Below, piece by piece: positions 18,365 to 28,265 of a stretch of DNA of 64,000 nt. The stretch spans positions 89,757 through 153,756 of the forward strand of contig NZ_QZEY01000022.1 of the NCBI RefSeq assembly GCF_003594875.1, written 5' to 3'. The translations under genes were made by a program, and so were the position numbers. Under the pieces are notes generated by a model. That model was not told where the DNA came from. It did not search any database and was given only the letters and a program-made list of their open reading frames with translations. Numbering within the stretch: the stretch's first letter is position 1; each line of letters opens with the position of its first letter. Source of the DNA: Bailinhaonella thermotolerans (GTDB taxonomy: Bacteria > Actinomycetota > Actinomycetes > Streptosporangiales > Streptosporangiaceae).

Positions 18365-18482
18365 GGAGCCCGCGCTTGCCCTGGACACCTCGTCCAGAAC
18401 CAGGTCTTCACCCGGGGCACCCCGCCGCGGACGCGAGGGTTGCCGGCCAGCTAGCCGGGGCTTGTCGCTGGCGCTCATGACC
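18365..18482 (-). promoter_or_regulatory. SAM-IV riboswitch
   Basis: On the minus strand the leader reads GGTCATGAGCGCCAGCGACA from 18482. It then continues with AAGCCCCGGCTAGCTGGCC, GGCAACCCTC, a CCGCGG-containing stem, GGGGTGCCCCGGGTGAAGACC and a pseudoknot region with TGGTTCTGGACGAGG. These are the conserved blocks of the actinobacterial SAM-IV class, in order. The class binds S-adenosylmethionine and normally represses sulfur-assimilation genes. It lies between the divergent P450 gene and the PLP enzyme gene and points to the latter. Confidence 0.92.
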
Positions 18483-18493
18483 TACGGCGGGAC

Positions 18494-18499
18494 TATAAC
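18494..18499 (+). promoter_or_regulatory. Possible -10 element of the P450 gene
   Basis: TATAAC lies 16 bases before the ATG at 18515, and there is no Shine-Dalgarno sequence between them. The transcript would have a leader of only a few bases, so the P450 mRNA may be nearly leaderless. A matching -35 is not clear. Confidence 0.35.
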
Positions 18500-18514
18500 C
18501 AGATCCCGCTTAAC

Positions 18515-19723
18515 ATGGCAAACGTGCGCTTTGACCCGTGGTCTCCGGAATTCGTCGCCCAGCCGTACTCCGCCTACGCCGACCTGCGGCGGAGCGGGCC
18601 GGTCCACTACTACGAGCCCTCCAACCAGTGGCTCGTCCCCCGGCACGCCGACGTGAACGCCCTGCTGCGCGACCGCCGCCTCGGCCGGTCGTACCTCCAC
18701 GTCGCGACGCACGAGGAGATGGGCCGCACGGCGCCGCCGGACTGGCAGGAGCCGTTCTGGCTGCTGCAGCACACCAGCATGCTCGACGTCGAGCCGCCCG
18801 TGCACACGCGCCTGCGCCGCCTGGTCTCCAAGGCGTTCACGCCCCGCATGGTGGAGGCGCTCCGGCCGCAGGTGCGCCGCATCGCCCAGGACCTGGTGGA
18901 CGCGTTCGTGGAGAAGGGCGGCGGCGACCTGGTGTCGGAGGTGGCCGAGCCGCTCCCGGTCACGGTGATCGCCGCGATGCTGGGCGTTCCCGAGTCCGAC
19001 CGGCACCTGCTGCGCCCCTGGTCCGCCGACATCTGCGGGATGTACGAGCTGAACCCGTCGGAGGAGGCCCAGCACAAGGCCGTGCGCGCGTCGCGCGAGT
19101 TCGCCGACTACCTGCGCGAGCTGGCGCGCGCCCGCCGTGCCGACCCGGGCGACGACCTGATCAGCGCGCTCGCGCAGGTCGCGGAGGAGGGCGACCGGCT
19201 CACCGAGGACGAGCTGATCGGCACCTGCGTCGTGCTCCTCAACGCCGGGCACGAGGCCACGGTGAACGTCACGGGCAACGGCTGGTGGTCGCTCTTCCGC
19301 AACCCCGCCGAGCTGGCCCGCCTGCGCGCCGACCACTCGCTCCTGCCGACGGCGATCGAGGAGCTGATGCGCTGGGACACCCCGCTGCAGATGTTCGAGC
19401 GGTGGGTGCTGGAGGACATCGAGATCCACGGGGTGGAGATCCCGCGCGGGTCGGAGCTGGCGCTGCTGTTCGGCTCGGCCAACCGCGACCCCGACGCCTT
19501 CGAGGACCCCGACCGGCTCGACGTCGGCCGCGCCGACAACCCGCACATCTCCTTCGGCGCGGGCATCCACTTCTGCCTCGGCGCGCCGCTGGCCCGCGTG
19601 GAGCTGCTGGAGTCCTTCGGCGCCCTCCTGCGCACGGCCCCGGAGATGGAGCTGGCCGAGGAGCCCCGCTGGAAGCCCGGCTACGTGATCCGCGGGCTGG
19701 AGTCCCTCCAGGTCCGCGTCTGA
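18515..19723 (+). CDS. Cytochrome P450
   Basis: The 402-residue soluble bacterial P450 has all hallmarks. The I-helix oxygen-activation segment is LLNAGHEATVN, the K-helix ExxR is in IEELMRWD, and the haem-ligand loop is SFGAGIHFCLGAPLAR with the axial Cys. The N-terminus is short, without a membrane anchor, and typical of soluble bacterial P450s. The acid-alcohol pair is replaced (GHEA), as in several hydroxylases of secondary metabolism. No ferredoxin or reductase gene is adjacent, so electrons must come from elsewhere. It diverges from the riboswitch-controlled PLP enzyme. Substrate unknown. Confidence 0.95.
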   Translation: MANVRFDPWSPEFVAQPYSAYADLRRSGPVHYYEPSNQWLVPRHADVNALLRDRRLGRSYLHVATHEEMGRTAPPDWQEPFWLLQHTSMLDVEPPVHTRLRRLVSKAFTPRMVEALRPQVRRIAQDLVDAFVEKGGGDLVSEVAEPLPVTVIAAMLGVPESDRHLLRPWSADICGMYELNPSEEAQHKAVRASREFADYLRELARARRADPGDDLISALAQVAEEGDRLTEDELIGTCVVLLNAGHEATVNVTGNGWWSLFRNPAELARLRADHSLLPTAIEELMRWDTPLQMFERWVLEDIEIHGVEIPRGSELALLFGSANRDPDAFEDPDRLDVGRADNPHISFGAGIHFCLGAPLARVELLESFGALLRTAPEMELAEEPRWKPGYVIRGLESLQVRV

Positions 19724-19841
19724 GCCGTCCCGCGTTCGCCGACGCCATGACGGCCCGCCGCCGGGACATGTCCGCATGAGTCCGGCGCGGAACCATCACC
19801 ACGTCAGCGAAGCGAGCGGCGGCCCCCCTGGGGGCGGGCTC

Positions 19842-20774
19842 CTACGGGGCTCCGGTGAGGTGGAGGGTCTGGTCGAAGACGCCGGAGCCGGGGGTGGTCT
19901 CGCCCGTCACCCGCGTGGCGTCGATCCACAGGCCGCCGTAGCCGCACACGTCGGACTGGTCGGGGCCGTGGAGTTCGCCGCCCCCGCTGAGCTGGAGTTC
20001 GTCCACGGCGGGGTCGGGCCTGCCGGGGCGGTCCCGGTTGAAGACCTCGATCTCCACGTCCGGCGGATATCCCCACCCGGGCTGCGGCTCCACCAGCCCG
20101 AACCGGCAGTGGGAGGTGTGCCCGTTCAGCGTCACGGCCAGGTCGATCATGAAGGCCGGGTTCCGGCCGGGCAGCCGCAGCACGCCGTCGCGCTCGCCCC
20201 ACGGGCCGGGGAACTCGCCGGGGCCCTGGTGGAACGCGCCGGACGCCCGCAGGCCGGTCACCGCGCTGATCGTGGTCTCGCCGTAGTGGTGGGGGCAGGC
20301 GCCGCCGGGCGTCCCCATGTCGGCGCGGAAGGAGTCCAGGACGACGGAGCCGTCCGCGGCGATCGACCCGCCGATCTCGGCGAAGTCGCAGAAGGGCGAG
20401 ATCGACCCCCACCCGGGCACCTGGAGCAGCATGGACGCCGTCCCGGTGGCCCGGAACCTGCCGCTGTACGGAGCCCCCGTCGCCGAGTCCTTCCTGATGA
20501 CGGCGGGAGAGTCGGCGAAGGAGCCGGCGGGCGCGCGGGCGGCGGAGCCCGGCGCGGCCGAAGCCGGGGCCGCGGCCGAAGCCGGGGCCGCGGCCGAAGC
20601 CGGGGCCGGGGCCGGGGCCGGAGCCGGGGCCGGGGCCGGAGCCGGGGCCGGAGCCGAAGCCGGAGCCGGGGCCGGAGCCGAAGTCTGGGCCGAAGCCGGG
20701 GCGCTCAGGGCGAGAGGGGCGAGGAGTGCGGCGGTGGCGGCGGCCAGCCGGGCTCTGGGGCGGGAGCGAGGCAC
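19842..20774 (-). CDS. Secreted protein with Ala/Pro repeat linker, function unknown
   Basis: The 310-residue protein starts at a GTG at 20774 with AGGAGGAAGG just upstream; the longer open frame to 20903 is rejected for that reason. It has an Arg-rich n-region and hydrophobic core ending in ALSAPASAQ, a classic secretion signal. A linker of about 50 residues of Ala-Pro and Ala-Ser follows, encoded by short tandem repeats at 20556-20690. The mature domain (about 210 residues) contains several Cys and many Gly/Trp/Pro positions (for example VPGWGSISPFCDF and GACPHHYGETTISAV). It looks like a beta-sandwich extracellular domain. No enzyme motif was identified. Confidence 0.8.
   Translation of the reverse strand: MPRSRPRARLAAATAALLAPLALSAPASAQTSAPAPAPASAPAPAPAPAPAPAPAPAPASAAAPASAAAPASAAPGSAARAPAGSFADSPAVIRKDSATGAPYSGRFRATGTASMLLQVPGWGSISPFCDFAEIGGSIAADGSVVLDSFRADMGTPGGACPHHYGETTISAVTGLRASGAFHQGPGEFPGPWGERDGVLRLPGRNPAFMIDLAVTLNGHTSHCRFGLVEPQPGWGYPPDVEIEVFNRDRPGRPDPAVDELQLSGGGELHGPDQSDVCGYGGLWIDATRVTGETTPGSGVFDQTLHLTGAP
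20556..20690. repeat. Short tandem repeats encoding the Ala/Pro linker
   Basis: Six-base units GCCGGG/GCCGGA and longer GCCGAAGCCGGGGCCGCG units repeat in phase with the reading frame of the secreted protein. They give runs of Ala-Pro and Ala-Ser. Length variation between strains is expected from this kind of repeat. Confidence 0.85.
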
Positions 20775-21066
20775 GGTCCTTCCTCCTGACGTGCCCGCGG
20801 GACGCAGGGCGTGGCCTCCCGTTCTCCGTGGCCGGACCGGGATTCCGCCAGGCGTTGACCGCTGGTCCAATAACTCCCCATGATCGGAACATCCCGAGAT
20901 CACCCGGTCAAGAGGCGTCCCGCGGACCGAGCACGCGCGAGCCGTACGGCCGGCGCGAAAGCGTGCGGCGGCGCGGCCCGACGCGACCCGCGGCCGGCGG
21001 GCGGGCGGGCGGCGCCGTACGGCCGGCGGCGGCGCGTGCGGCCGGGGCCGAGCGGGAGCGGGCTGG
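20775..21066. other. Intergenic region with GCCGTACGGC elements
   Basis: The region contains the ribosome site of the secreted protein gene, a complete GCGCGAGCCGTACGGC element at 20935-20950 and a further GCCGTACGGC near 21013. Between them runs very GC-rich sequence. No small gene was found that I can support. Confidence 0.6.
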
Positions 21067-21687
21067 TCAGGCGGGGCGGACGTCCAGGCCCAAAGCCGTC
21101 GCGATGACCATGGTCTGGTTGACGTCGACGATGGCTCCGGCCAACTGGACGGTGTGCGGGTCCAGCGAGGTCAGGTCGCTGCCGCGCAGGTCGCAGCGGG
21201 TCAGGTCGGCCTTGGAGAGCCACGCGCCGGACAGGTCGGTGTCGCGCAGGACCGCGCCGTTGAGACGGGCGCCGGTCAGGTCGGCCTCGCGCATGCGCAC
21301 ACCCCTGAAGGAGGCGCCGTGCAGGTCCGCGCCGGGCAGGCCGGTCATCGACCAGTCGCCGCCCTCGGCCTTCATCAGGTCGTGGGAGCAGCCGTCGAAC
21401 AGGCTGCCGATCATCTTGCAGCCCTCGAAGGTGGTGTCGAAGAGGTTGCACCGCACGAACGTGCAGTTCACGAACGCCGCGTCGGTGAAGACCGCCGCGT
21501 TGAAGCGCACACTGCGGAAGGTGCACTCGTGGAACGTCACCGCCCGGCCGGTGGCCTCGGTCATGTCCACGTCCACGAACAGGACGTTCGGGTGATCCTC
21601 GCCGCTCAGGTCGCGGCCGTCCCAGTCCGCGCCGCTGACGGTGGTGTCGGTGGGCGCGGCGGGCCGCCCGTGCTTGCGGTCAGCCAT
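21067..21687 (-). CDS. Pentapeptide-repeat protein
   Basis: The 206-residue protein consists mainly of tandem pentapeptide repeats A(D/N)LxX in two blocks: roughly residues 45-95 (VTFHECTFRSVRFNAAVF and onward) and 115-180 (LPGADLHGASFRGVRM, ADLTGARLNGAVL, TDLSGAWLSKADL). Such repeats fold into a right-handed quadrilateral beta-helix. Some members (Qnr, MfpA) mimic DNA and protect gyrase, but most have no known role, and nothing here indicates a gyrase link. ATG 21687 is used; the upstream in-frame Met at 21714 is an alternative, as neither has a strong ribosome site. Confidence 0.85.
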   Translation of the reverse strand: MADRKHGRPAAPTDTTVSGADWDGRDLSGEDHPNVLFVDVDMTEATGRAVTFHECTFRSVRFNAAVFTDAAFVNCTFVRCNLFDTTFEGCKMIGSLFDGCSHDLMKAEGGDWSMTGLPGADLHGASFRGVRMREADLTGARLNGAVLRDTDLSGAWLSKADLTRCDLRGSDLTSLDPHTVQLAGAIVDVNQTMVIATALGLDVRPA

Positions 21688-21743
21688 CGGAACACCGGAG
21701 TGCGCGCATGCCACCCGACGCTACCCGCGGCCTCCGACAATCC

Positions 21744-22229
21744 TCACGGGTGGTGCACCGGCGGGGGCTCGGGGGGCGGCTCGTCCCGGCCGGAGCCGTC
21801 CTTGGGCACGCGGCAGCAGTACTCCAGGAACAGCGCGGCCCCGACCAGGGCGACCGCGGCGATGAAGGACCCGCCCGCCACCAGGGCGTCGCGGGCGGGC
21901 GTCTCCTGGTCGAGCATCGGGAGCACGTGGAGGGCGAACCCGGCGAAGACGCCCGCCAGGACCGCCCCGGCGTAGGCCGAGGCCTTGGCGAGCGCGGCCA
22001 GGCGGGCCACGGTCAGCGGCTCGACCGGCTTCGTGCCCTCCTTGCGCTGGATGCGGCCCCGCGTGAGCCAGCCGGTGTAGGCCTCGCCGAGCGCGAGCAG
22101 CAACAGGGACGGCGCGGCCGTCCAGGGAAGCGTGGGCAGGTCGGAGTAGGCGCCGCGCAGCGGGACCCAGACGAGCAGGGCGCACACGACGACCACGGCG
22201 ACGAGCAGGGCCGGGCGGGTCGGCTTCAC
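21744..22229 (-). CDS. DUF3180 membrane protein
   Basis: The 161-residue protein has four hydrophobic helices (about residues 6-24, 38-52, 85-105 and 118-138) and a Pro-rich cytoplasmic tail (DEPPPEPPPVHHP). This matches the actinobacterial DUF3180 family, which is characteristically found directly behind folK. Its function is unknown. The start is a GTG at 22229 with AAGGGAAA upstream. The gap to folK is 51 bases, so it is probably the last gene of the folP-NTF2-folB-folK operon. Confidence 0.85.
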   Translation of the reverse strand: MKPTRPALLVAVVVVCALLVWVPLRGAYSDLPTLPWTAAPSLLLLALGEAYTGWLTRGRIQRKEGTKPVEPLTVARLAALAKASAYAGAVLAGVFAGFALHVLPMLDQETPARDALVAGGSFIAAVALVGAALFLEYCCRVPKDGSGRDEPPPEPPPVHHP

Positions 22230-22280
22230 ACGTTTCCCTTCATGTTCTCCTTCAACGCTTACCCGCCGGAGTCATTCCCG

Positions 22281-22793
22281 TCACTCCGGCGTCTGCAGCA
22301 CCCGGTCCGTACGGCGGACGCCCTGGTCCTCAAGACCCGGCAGCAGGTCGGCCACGCGGCCCCGCCCGGGGAGCTCGGCGTCGGGGTCCACGTCGAGCCA
22401 CGGCCGCAGCACGAACGCCCGCTCGTGCGCGCGCGGATGCGGCAGCGTCAGCTCCGGGTCGTCCGACCGCTCGTCGCCCACGGTCACGATGTCCACGTCG
22501 AGCGTCCGCGGGCCCCAGCGCTCGCGGCGCACCCGCTGGAACGCGGCCTCCACGCCCTGCGCGCGCTCCAGCAGCGTGCGCGGGCCGAACGCGGTCTCGG
22601 CGACCACGACGACGTTGAGGTACGGCCCCTGCTCGGGACCGCCGACGGGGTCGGTCTCGTAGATCGGCGAGACCGCGACGAAGTCGAGCCCGGGCGCGTC
22701 GAACAGCGCGTCCACGGCCCCCTGGAGGGTGTCGAAGCGGTCGCCCAGGTTGCTGCCCAGGGACAGGACGACCCGGCGCCGCTCGGGCCTCAT
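22281..22793 (-). CDS. folK: 2-amino-4-hydroxy-6-hydroxymethyldihydropteridine pyrophosphokinase
   Basis: The 170-residue HPPK transfers pyrophosphate from ATP to the pterin in folate synthesis. LSLGSNLGDR at the N-terminus and the signature RWGPRTLDVDIVTVG are intact, as are the metal-binding Asp residues. HPRAHERAFVLRPW is also conserved. The ATG at 22793 overlaps the TGA of folB (ATGA), so the two are translationally coupled. Confidence 0.96.
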   Translation of the reverse strand: MRPERRRVVLSLGSNLGDRFDTLQGAVDALFDAPGLDFVAVSPIYETDPVGGPEQGPYLNVVVVAETAFGPRTLLERAQGVEAAFQRVRRERWGPRTLDVDIVTVGDERSDDPELTLPHPRAHERAFVLRPWLDVDPDAELPGRGRVADLLPGLEDQGVRRTDRVLQTPE

Positions 22794-23155
22794 GCGCGGC
22801 CCCGGACGATCGTGACCGACACGTCGGCGAAGGGGTGCGGCACGGGGGCCGCCGGCTTGTGCACGGTCACCTCGACCTCCTCCACGAGCGGCTCGGCCAG
22901 GCAGGCGTCGGCCAGGCGCTGGGCGAGCGTCTCGATCAGGTCCACGGGCTCGCCCTCGACGACCGCGACGAGCCGCGACGCCAGCTCCCCGTAGTGGACC
23001 GTCTTGTTCAGGTCGTCGCCCGCCGCCGCGGGCCGGGTGTCCAGCCCCAGCGTGACGTCGACGACGAACTCCTGCCCGAGCTGCCGCTCGGCGGCGAGCA
23101 CGCCGTGCCGGCCCCGGGCGCGCAGGCCCGTGACCCTGACCCTGTCGAGCGTCAC
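22790..23155 (-). CDS. folB: Dihydroneopterin aldolase
   Basis: The 121-residue enzyme converts dihydroneopterin to 6-hydroxymethyl-dihydropterin. RVTGLRARGRHGVLAAER at the N-terminus, the conserved VHYGELA and the closing EVEVTVHKPAAPVPHPF with the catalytic Lys identify the family. GTG 23155 overlaps the stop of the NTF2-like gene (GTGA), which decides the start. Confidence 0.95.
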   Translation of the reverse strand: MTLDRVRVTGLRARGRHGVLAAERQLGQEFVVDVTLGLDTRPAAAGDDLNKTVHYGELASRLVAVVEGEPVDLIETLAQRLADACLAEPLVEEVEVTVHKPAAPVPHPFADVSVTIVRGRA

Positions 23156-23601
23156 TGCTCGTCCACCTCCTCCTCGACTTGGTCCAGTACGGGAGAGCCG
23201 TGGTGCAGCCACAGCTTCCAGCCCTCGCCCGTGCGGACGAAGGCGTTGGTCGAGACGACGTTGCCGCCGGGCGCGAAGCTCGGCTCCTCGGTCTCGCTGG
23301 CCGTCAGGATGTTCTCGGAGCAGGTCAGCACGGCGATGTCCCCCGACACGGCCACCTGCACGTCGGTCAGCACGAACTGGATGTACTTCGTGTTGGCCAT
23401 GATGAGCGCCAGCGACCGCAGGACCTCGCCCCGGCCGCGCAGCAGCGGCCACCCGGGGTGCACACAGGAGATCTCCCGGCCGTCGGCGTCGTGCGCCCAC
23501 AGCGCGTTCATGCGGTCGAGGTCGGCGTTCTCGAAGGCCCCGTAGAACTCCTGGTTCGCCGCCTCCACCGCGTGGATGTCCGCCGCGGACCCCACGCTCA
23601 T
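23152..23601 (-). CDS. NTF2-like (SnoaL-type) protein in the folate operon
   Basis: The 149-residue protein is a single cone-shaped NTF2-like domain of the DUF4440/SnoaL_3 kind (EAANQEFYGAFENADLDRMNALWAHDADG, with CVHPGWPLLRGRGEVL). It overlaps folP upstream (ATGA) and folB downstream (GTGA), so all three are coupled. Proteins of this kind recur between folP and folB in actinobacteria, which suggests a folate-related role, but none is established to my knowledge. GGTGGAG precedes the ATG at 23601. Confidence 0.85.
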   Translation of the reverse strand: MSVGSAADIHAVEAANQEFYGAFENADLDRMNALWAHDADGREISCVHPGWPLLRGRGEVLRSLALIMANTKYIQFVLTDVQVAVSGDIAVLTCSENILTASETEEPSFAPGGNVVSTNAFVRTGEGWKLWLHHGSPVLDQVEEEVDEQ

Positions 23602-24554
23602 CGAACTCCACCCAATGTCCCACCGGCCTCTCCGGGCGCGCCTCCCGCGTCGCCCAACTCGCGTGCGCCCCCGGCACGGACTTCTTCCGTGGTGTTCGCC
23701 CGCCGTGCCCCGCCCCACGCTGCGGCGACGCGGACGGCGTCGGCGTTGGCCCGTACGTCGTGGACGCGCACGCACCACGCCCCCGCCTGCGCGGCGAGCG
23801 CGGTGACGGCCACCGTCGCGTCGTCGCACCGGCTGAAGGGACGGGGAGTGCCGTCCTGATCGGCAAGGAGTCTGCCCAGGAATCGTTTGCGTGAAGCGCC
23901 GATCAGGAGGGGATGCCCAAGATCGGAGAGAACGTCGAGATATGCGAGCAATGCCCAGTTGTGTGCTGAGTGCTTCGCGAATCCCAATCCCGGGTCGAGC
24001 ACGATCATCTCCGGCTCCACGCCCTCGGAGATCACCGAGTCCACGCGCCGGGCCAGCTCGTCCCGCACCTCGCGCACCGGGTCGGCGTAGACCGCCCGGG
24101 TGAGCATGTCGTGGCTGTGCCCCCGCCAGTGCATCACGACGTACGGCACGCGCGCGCGGGCCACCACGCGCGGCATGTCCGGGTCGGCGAGGCCGCCGCT
24201 CACGTCGTTGACGAGAACGGCCCCGGCCTCGACCGCGGCCTCGGCCACCTCGGCCCGCATGGTGTCCACGCTCACCGGGACGCCCTCCTGGGCCAGCGCC
24301 TTGATCACCGGCTCGACCCGGCGCAGCTCCTCCTCGTAGGAGACCCGCTGCGCCCCCGGGCGCGTGGACTCCCCGCCCACGTCCACGATGTCGGCCCCCT
24401 CGTCCACGAGCTCCAGCCCATGGCGTACGGCGGCGTCGGGGTCGAACCAGCGCCCGCCGTCGGAGAACGAGTCCGGGGTCACGTTGACCACGCCCATCAC
24501 CAGGCAACGCCCCAGATCGGGGAGCCCGGGCACGGCATGCGCAGTCAAGGTCAT
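23598..24554 (-). CDS. folP: Dihydropteroate synthase
   Basis: The 318-residue enzyme joins hydroxymethyl-dihydropterin pyrophosphate with p-aminobenzoate and is the sulfonamide target. VMGVVNVTPDSFSDGG, DVGGESTRPGA, VNDVSGG and LIGASRKRFLG are intact. ATG 24554 (MTLTAHAVPG) is chosen; the frame is open further upstream to 24665, but that stretch is not DHPS-like. The C-terminal ~30 residues (after RRANTTEEVRAGG) are Gly/Ala-rich and outside the barrel. First gene of the folP-NTF2-folB-folK-DUF3180 group, separated from folE by a terminator. Confidence 0.96.
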   Translation of the reverse strand: MTLTAHAVPGLPDLGRCLVMGVVNVTPDSFSDGGRWFDPDAAVRHGLELVDEGADIVDVGGESTRPGAQRVSYEEELRRVEPVIKALAQEGVPVSVDTMRAEVAEAAVEAGAVLVNDVSGGLADPDMPRVVARARVPYVVMHWRGHSHDMLTRAVYADPVREVRDELARRVDSVISEGVEPEMIVLDPGLGFAKHSAHNWALLAYLDVLSDLGHPLLIGASRKRFLGRLLADQDGTPRPFSRCDDATVAVTALAAQAGAWCVRVHDVRANADAVRVAAAWGGARRANTTEEVRAGGARELGDAGGAPGEAGGTLGGVR

Positions 24555-24710
24555 GCCGTTCAGCCTATGCGTAGATCGCGGGCGATTCCGCCCCAGGGGT
24601 TGCCCTGGCCTCCCGCCGCCCCGGGTGCTCACCCTCCCGGCGTACGCCCCGGGAGAGACATCCACGCCCGCGCGGCGGGAGGACCCGGGCGGCCGGTGCC
24701 GGAGTATGAG

Positions 24711-24740
24711 AAAACGCCCCGGGCCGGGGCCCGGGGCGCT
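24711..24740 (-). terminator. Rho-independent terminator after folE
   Basis: On the minus strand a very stable stem (CGCCCCGGGCC with its complement) ends directly in TTTT (AAAA at 24711-24714 on the plus strand). It lies 13 bases after the folE stop codon. It separates the ftsH-folE transcript from folP. Confidence 0.85.
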
Positions 24741-24752
24741 CTCTTGGTACGG

Positions 24753-25343
24753 CTAACGGCGGCCGAGGATGAGGCTCATGGCCTCGGCGCGGGTCTTCTC
24801 GCATTCGCGGAAGTCGCCGCGGACGGCCGACGTGATGGTCTTCGCGCCGGGCTTGCGGACACCCCGCATGGTCATGCACAGGTGCTCGGCCTCGACGACC
24901 ACGATCGCGCCGCGCGGCTCCAGGACCCGCATGATCGCGTCGGCGATCTGCGAGGTCATGCGCTCCTGGACCTGCGGGCGGCGGGCGTAGACGTCCACCA
25001 GGCGGGCGAGCTTGGACAGTCCGGTGATCTGGCCCTTCTCGTTGGGCGTGTAGCCGACGTGGGCGACACCGACGAACGGCACGAGGTGGTGCTCGCAGGT
25101 GGACACCATCTCGATGTCCTTGACGAGCACCATCTCGTCGTGGTCGGCGTCGAACACGGTGTTCAGCACGTCCTCGGGCTCCTGCCCCAGGCCGGCGAAC
25201 TGCTCGGCGTACGCGCGGGCGACGCGGGCCGGCGTCTCCCGGAGGCCGTCCCGGTTCGGATCCTCACCGATCGCGAGAAGGATCTCGCGCACGGCCTTCT
25301 CGATCCGGTCCGAGTCGACGTCGAGGTGCGGGTGCTGAGCCAA
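24753..25343 (-). CDS. folE: GTP cyclohydrolase I
   Basis: The 196-residue enzyme makes dihydroneopterin triphosphate from GTP, the entry step of folate synthesis. The zinc ligands are visible: Cys83 and His86 in [11 protein letters not shown], and Cys156 in [30 protein letters not shown] and the C-terminal SAVRGDF are also conserved. The start ATG at 25343 lies two bases after the ftsH stop, so the gene is co-transcribed with ftsH. Confidence 0.97.
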   Translation of the reverse strand: MAQHPHLDVDSDRIEKAVREILLAIGEDPNRDGLRETPARVARAYAEQFAGLGQEPEDVLNTVFDADHDEMVLVKDIEMVSTCEHHLVPFVGVAHVGYTPNEKGQITGLSKLARLVDVYARRPQVQERMTSQIADAIMRVLEPRGAIVVVEAEHLCMTMRGVRKPGAKTITSAVRGDFRECEKTRAEAMSLILGRR

Positions 25344-25345
25344 GA

Positions 25346-27370
<2,025 letters not shown>

Positions 27371-27639
27371 CCGATGCGGAACCCCGGCGGGCCCGTCCCT
27401 TCCTGACCAGCAATTCGGAACCCCGGGAGACCCGGGGCCGCGGCGTCCTTAGCCGCACCTACGGAATACCCGGAGCCGCCGAAAGGTAGCCCCTGCGTAC
27501 CCCGAAGGTACACCGATCACCAAACAGGCACGTCCTCCTGCGATAACCGGCGTCTTCCTTACCAACGTACGTCAGTTCCTTGCGTGTTCCCTGCCACGGT
27601 GCCGAATATCCCCTTCACGTCCACTTTGTCCCCGTAGCG

Positions 27640-28176
27640 TCAGGAGTAGACGTGGGGCGCAAGGGTTCCGATGAAGGGGAGGTTGCGGTATTTCTCCGCG
27701 TAGTCGAGACCGTAGCCGATCACGAACTCGTTGGGGATGTCGAACCCGACGTACTTGACGTCCACCGGTGTCCGGATCGCCTCCGGCTTGCGCAGCAGCG
27801 CGCACACCTCGACCGAGGCCGGCCCGCGCGACTCCAGGTTCTGGAGCAGCCAGGACAGCGTCAGGCCGGAGTCGATGATGTCCTCCACCACGAGCACGTG
27901 CCGCCCGGTGATGTCGGTGTCGAGGTCCTTCAGGACCCGCACCACGCCGGAGGACTTGGTGCCCGAGCCGTACGACGAGACGGCCATCCAGTCCATCTCC
28001 AGGGGCGTGTGCAGCGCCCTGGCCAGGTCCGCCATCACCATGACCGCGCCCCGCAGCACGCCCACGAGCAGGAGTTCACGGCCCGCGTAGTCGTCGTCGA
28101 TCCGCTGTGCGAGCTCCTTGATCTTGGTCTGGAGCTCTTCTTCCGGGATGAGGACCTTCTCCAGGTCCCGGCCCAT
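27640..28176 (-). CDS. hpt: Hypoxanthine phosphoribosyltransferase
   Basis: The 178-residue purine salvage enzyme makes IMP or GMP from hypoxanthine or guanine and PRPP. The PRPP-binding loop is [14 protein letters not shown], and [15 protein letters not shown] and [17 protein letters not shown] are family motifs. ATG 28176 ([10 protein letters not shown]) is chosen as the conserved start; an in-frame GTG five codons earlier is possible. It lies behind tilS and ahead of ftsH, the order conserved in actinobacteria. The 269 bases between hpt and ftsH hold the ftsH promoter region and no further gene. Confidence 0.95.
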   Translation of the reverse strand: MGRDLEKVLIPEEELQTKIKELAQRIDDDYAGRELLLVGVLRGAVMVMADLARALHTPLEMDWMAVSSYGSGTKSSGVVRVLKDLDTDITGRHVLVVEDIIDSGLTLSWLLQNLESRGPASVEVCALLRKPEAIRTPVDVKYVGFDIPNEFVIGYGLDYAEKYRNLPFIGTLAPHVYS

Positions 28177-28265
28177 GTCGCCTGCGTCCACCGCGCGCTG
28201 TCCCTTGTGTGTGCTGCTGTCGGTCTGCCCGCCGGAAACGCTCGCACCTCGGGTAACGGAAGTGC

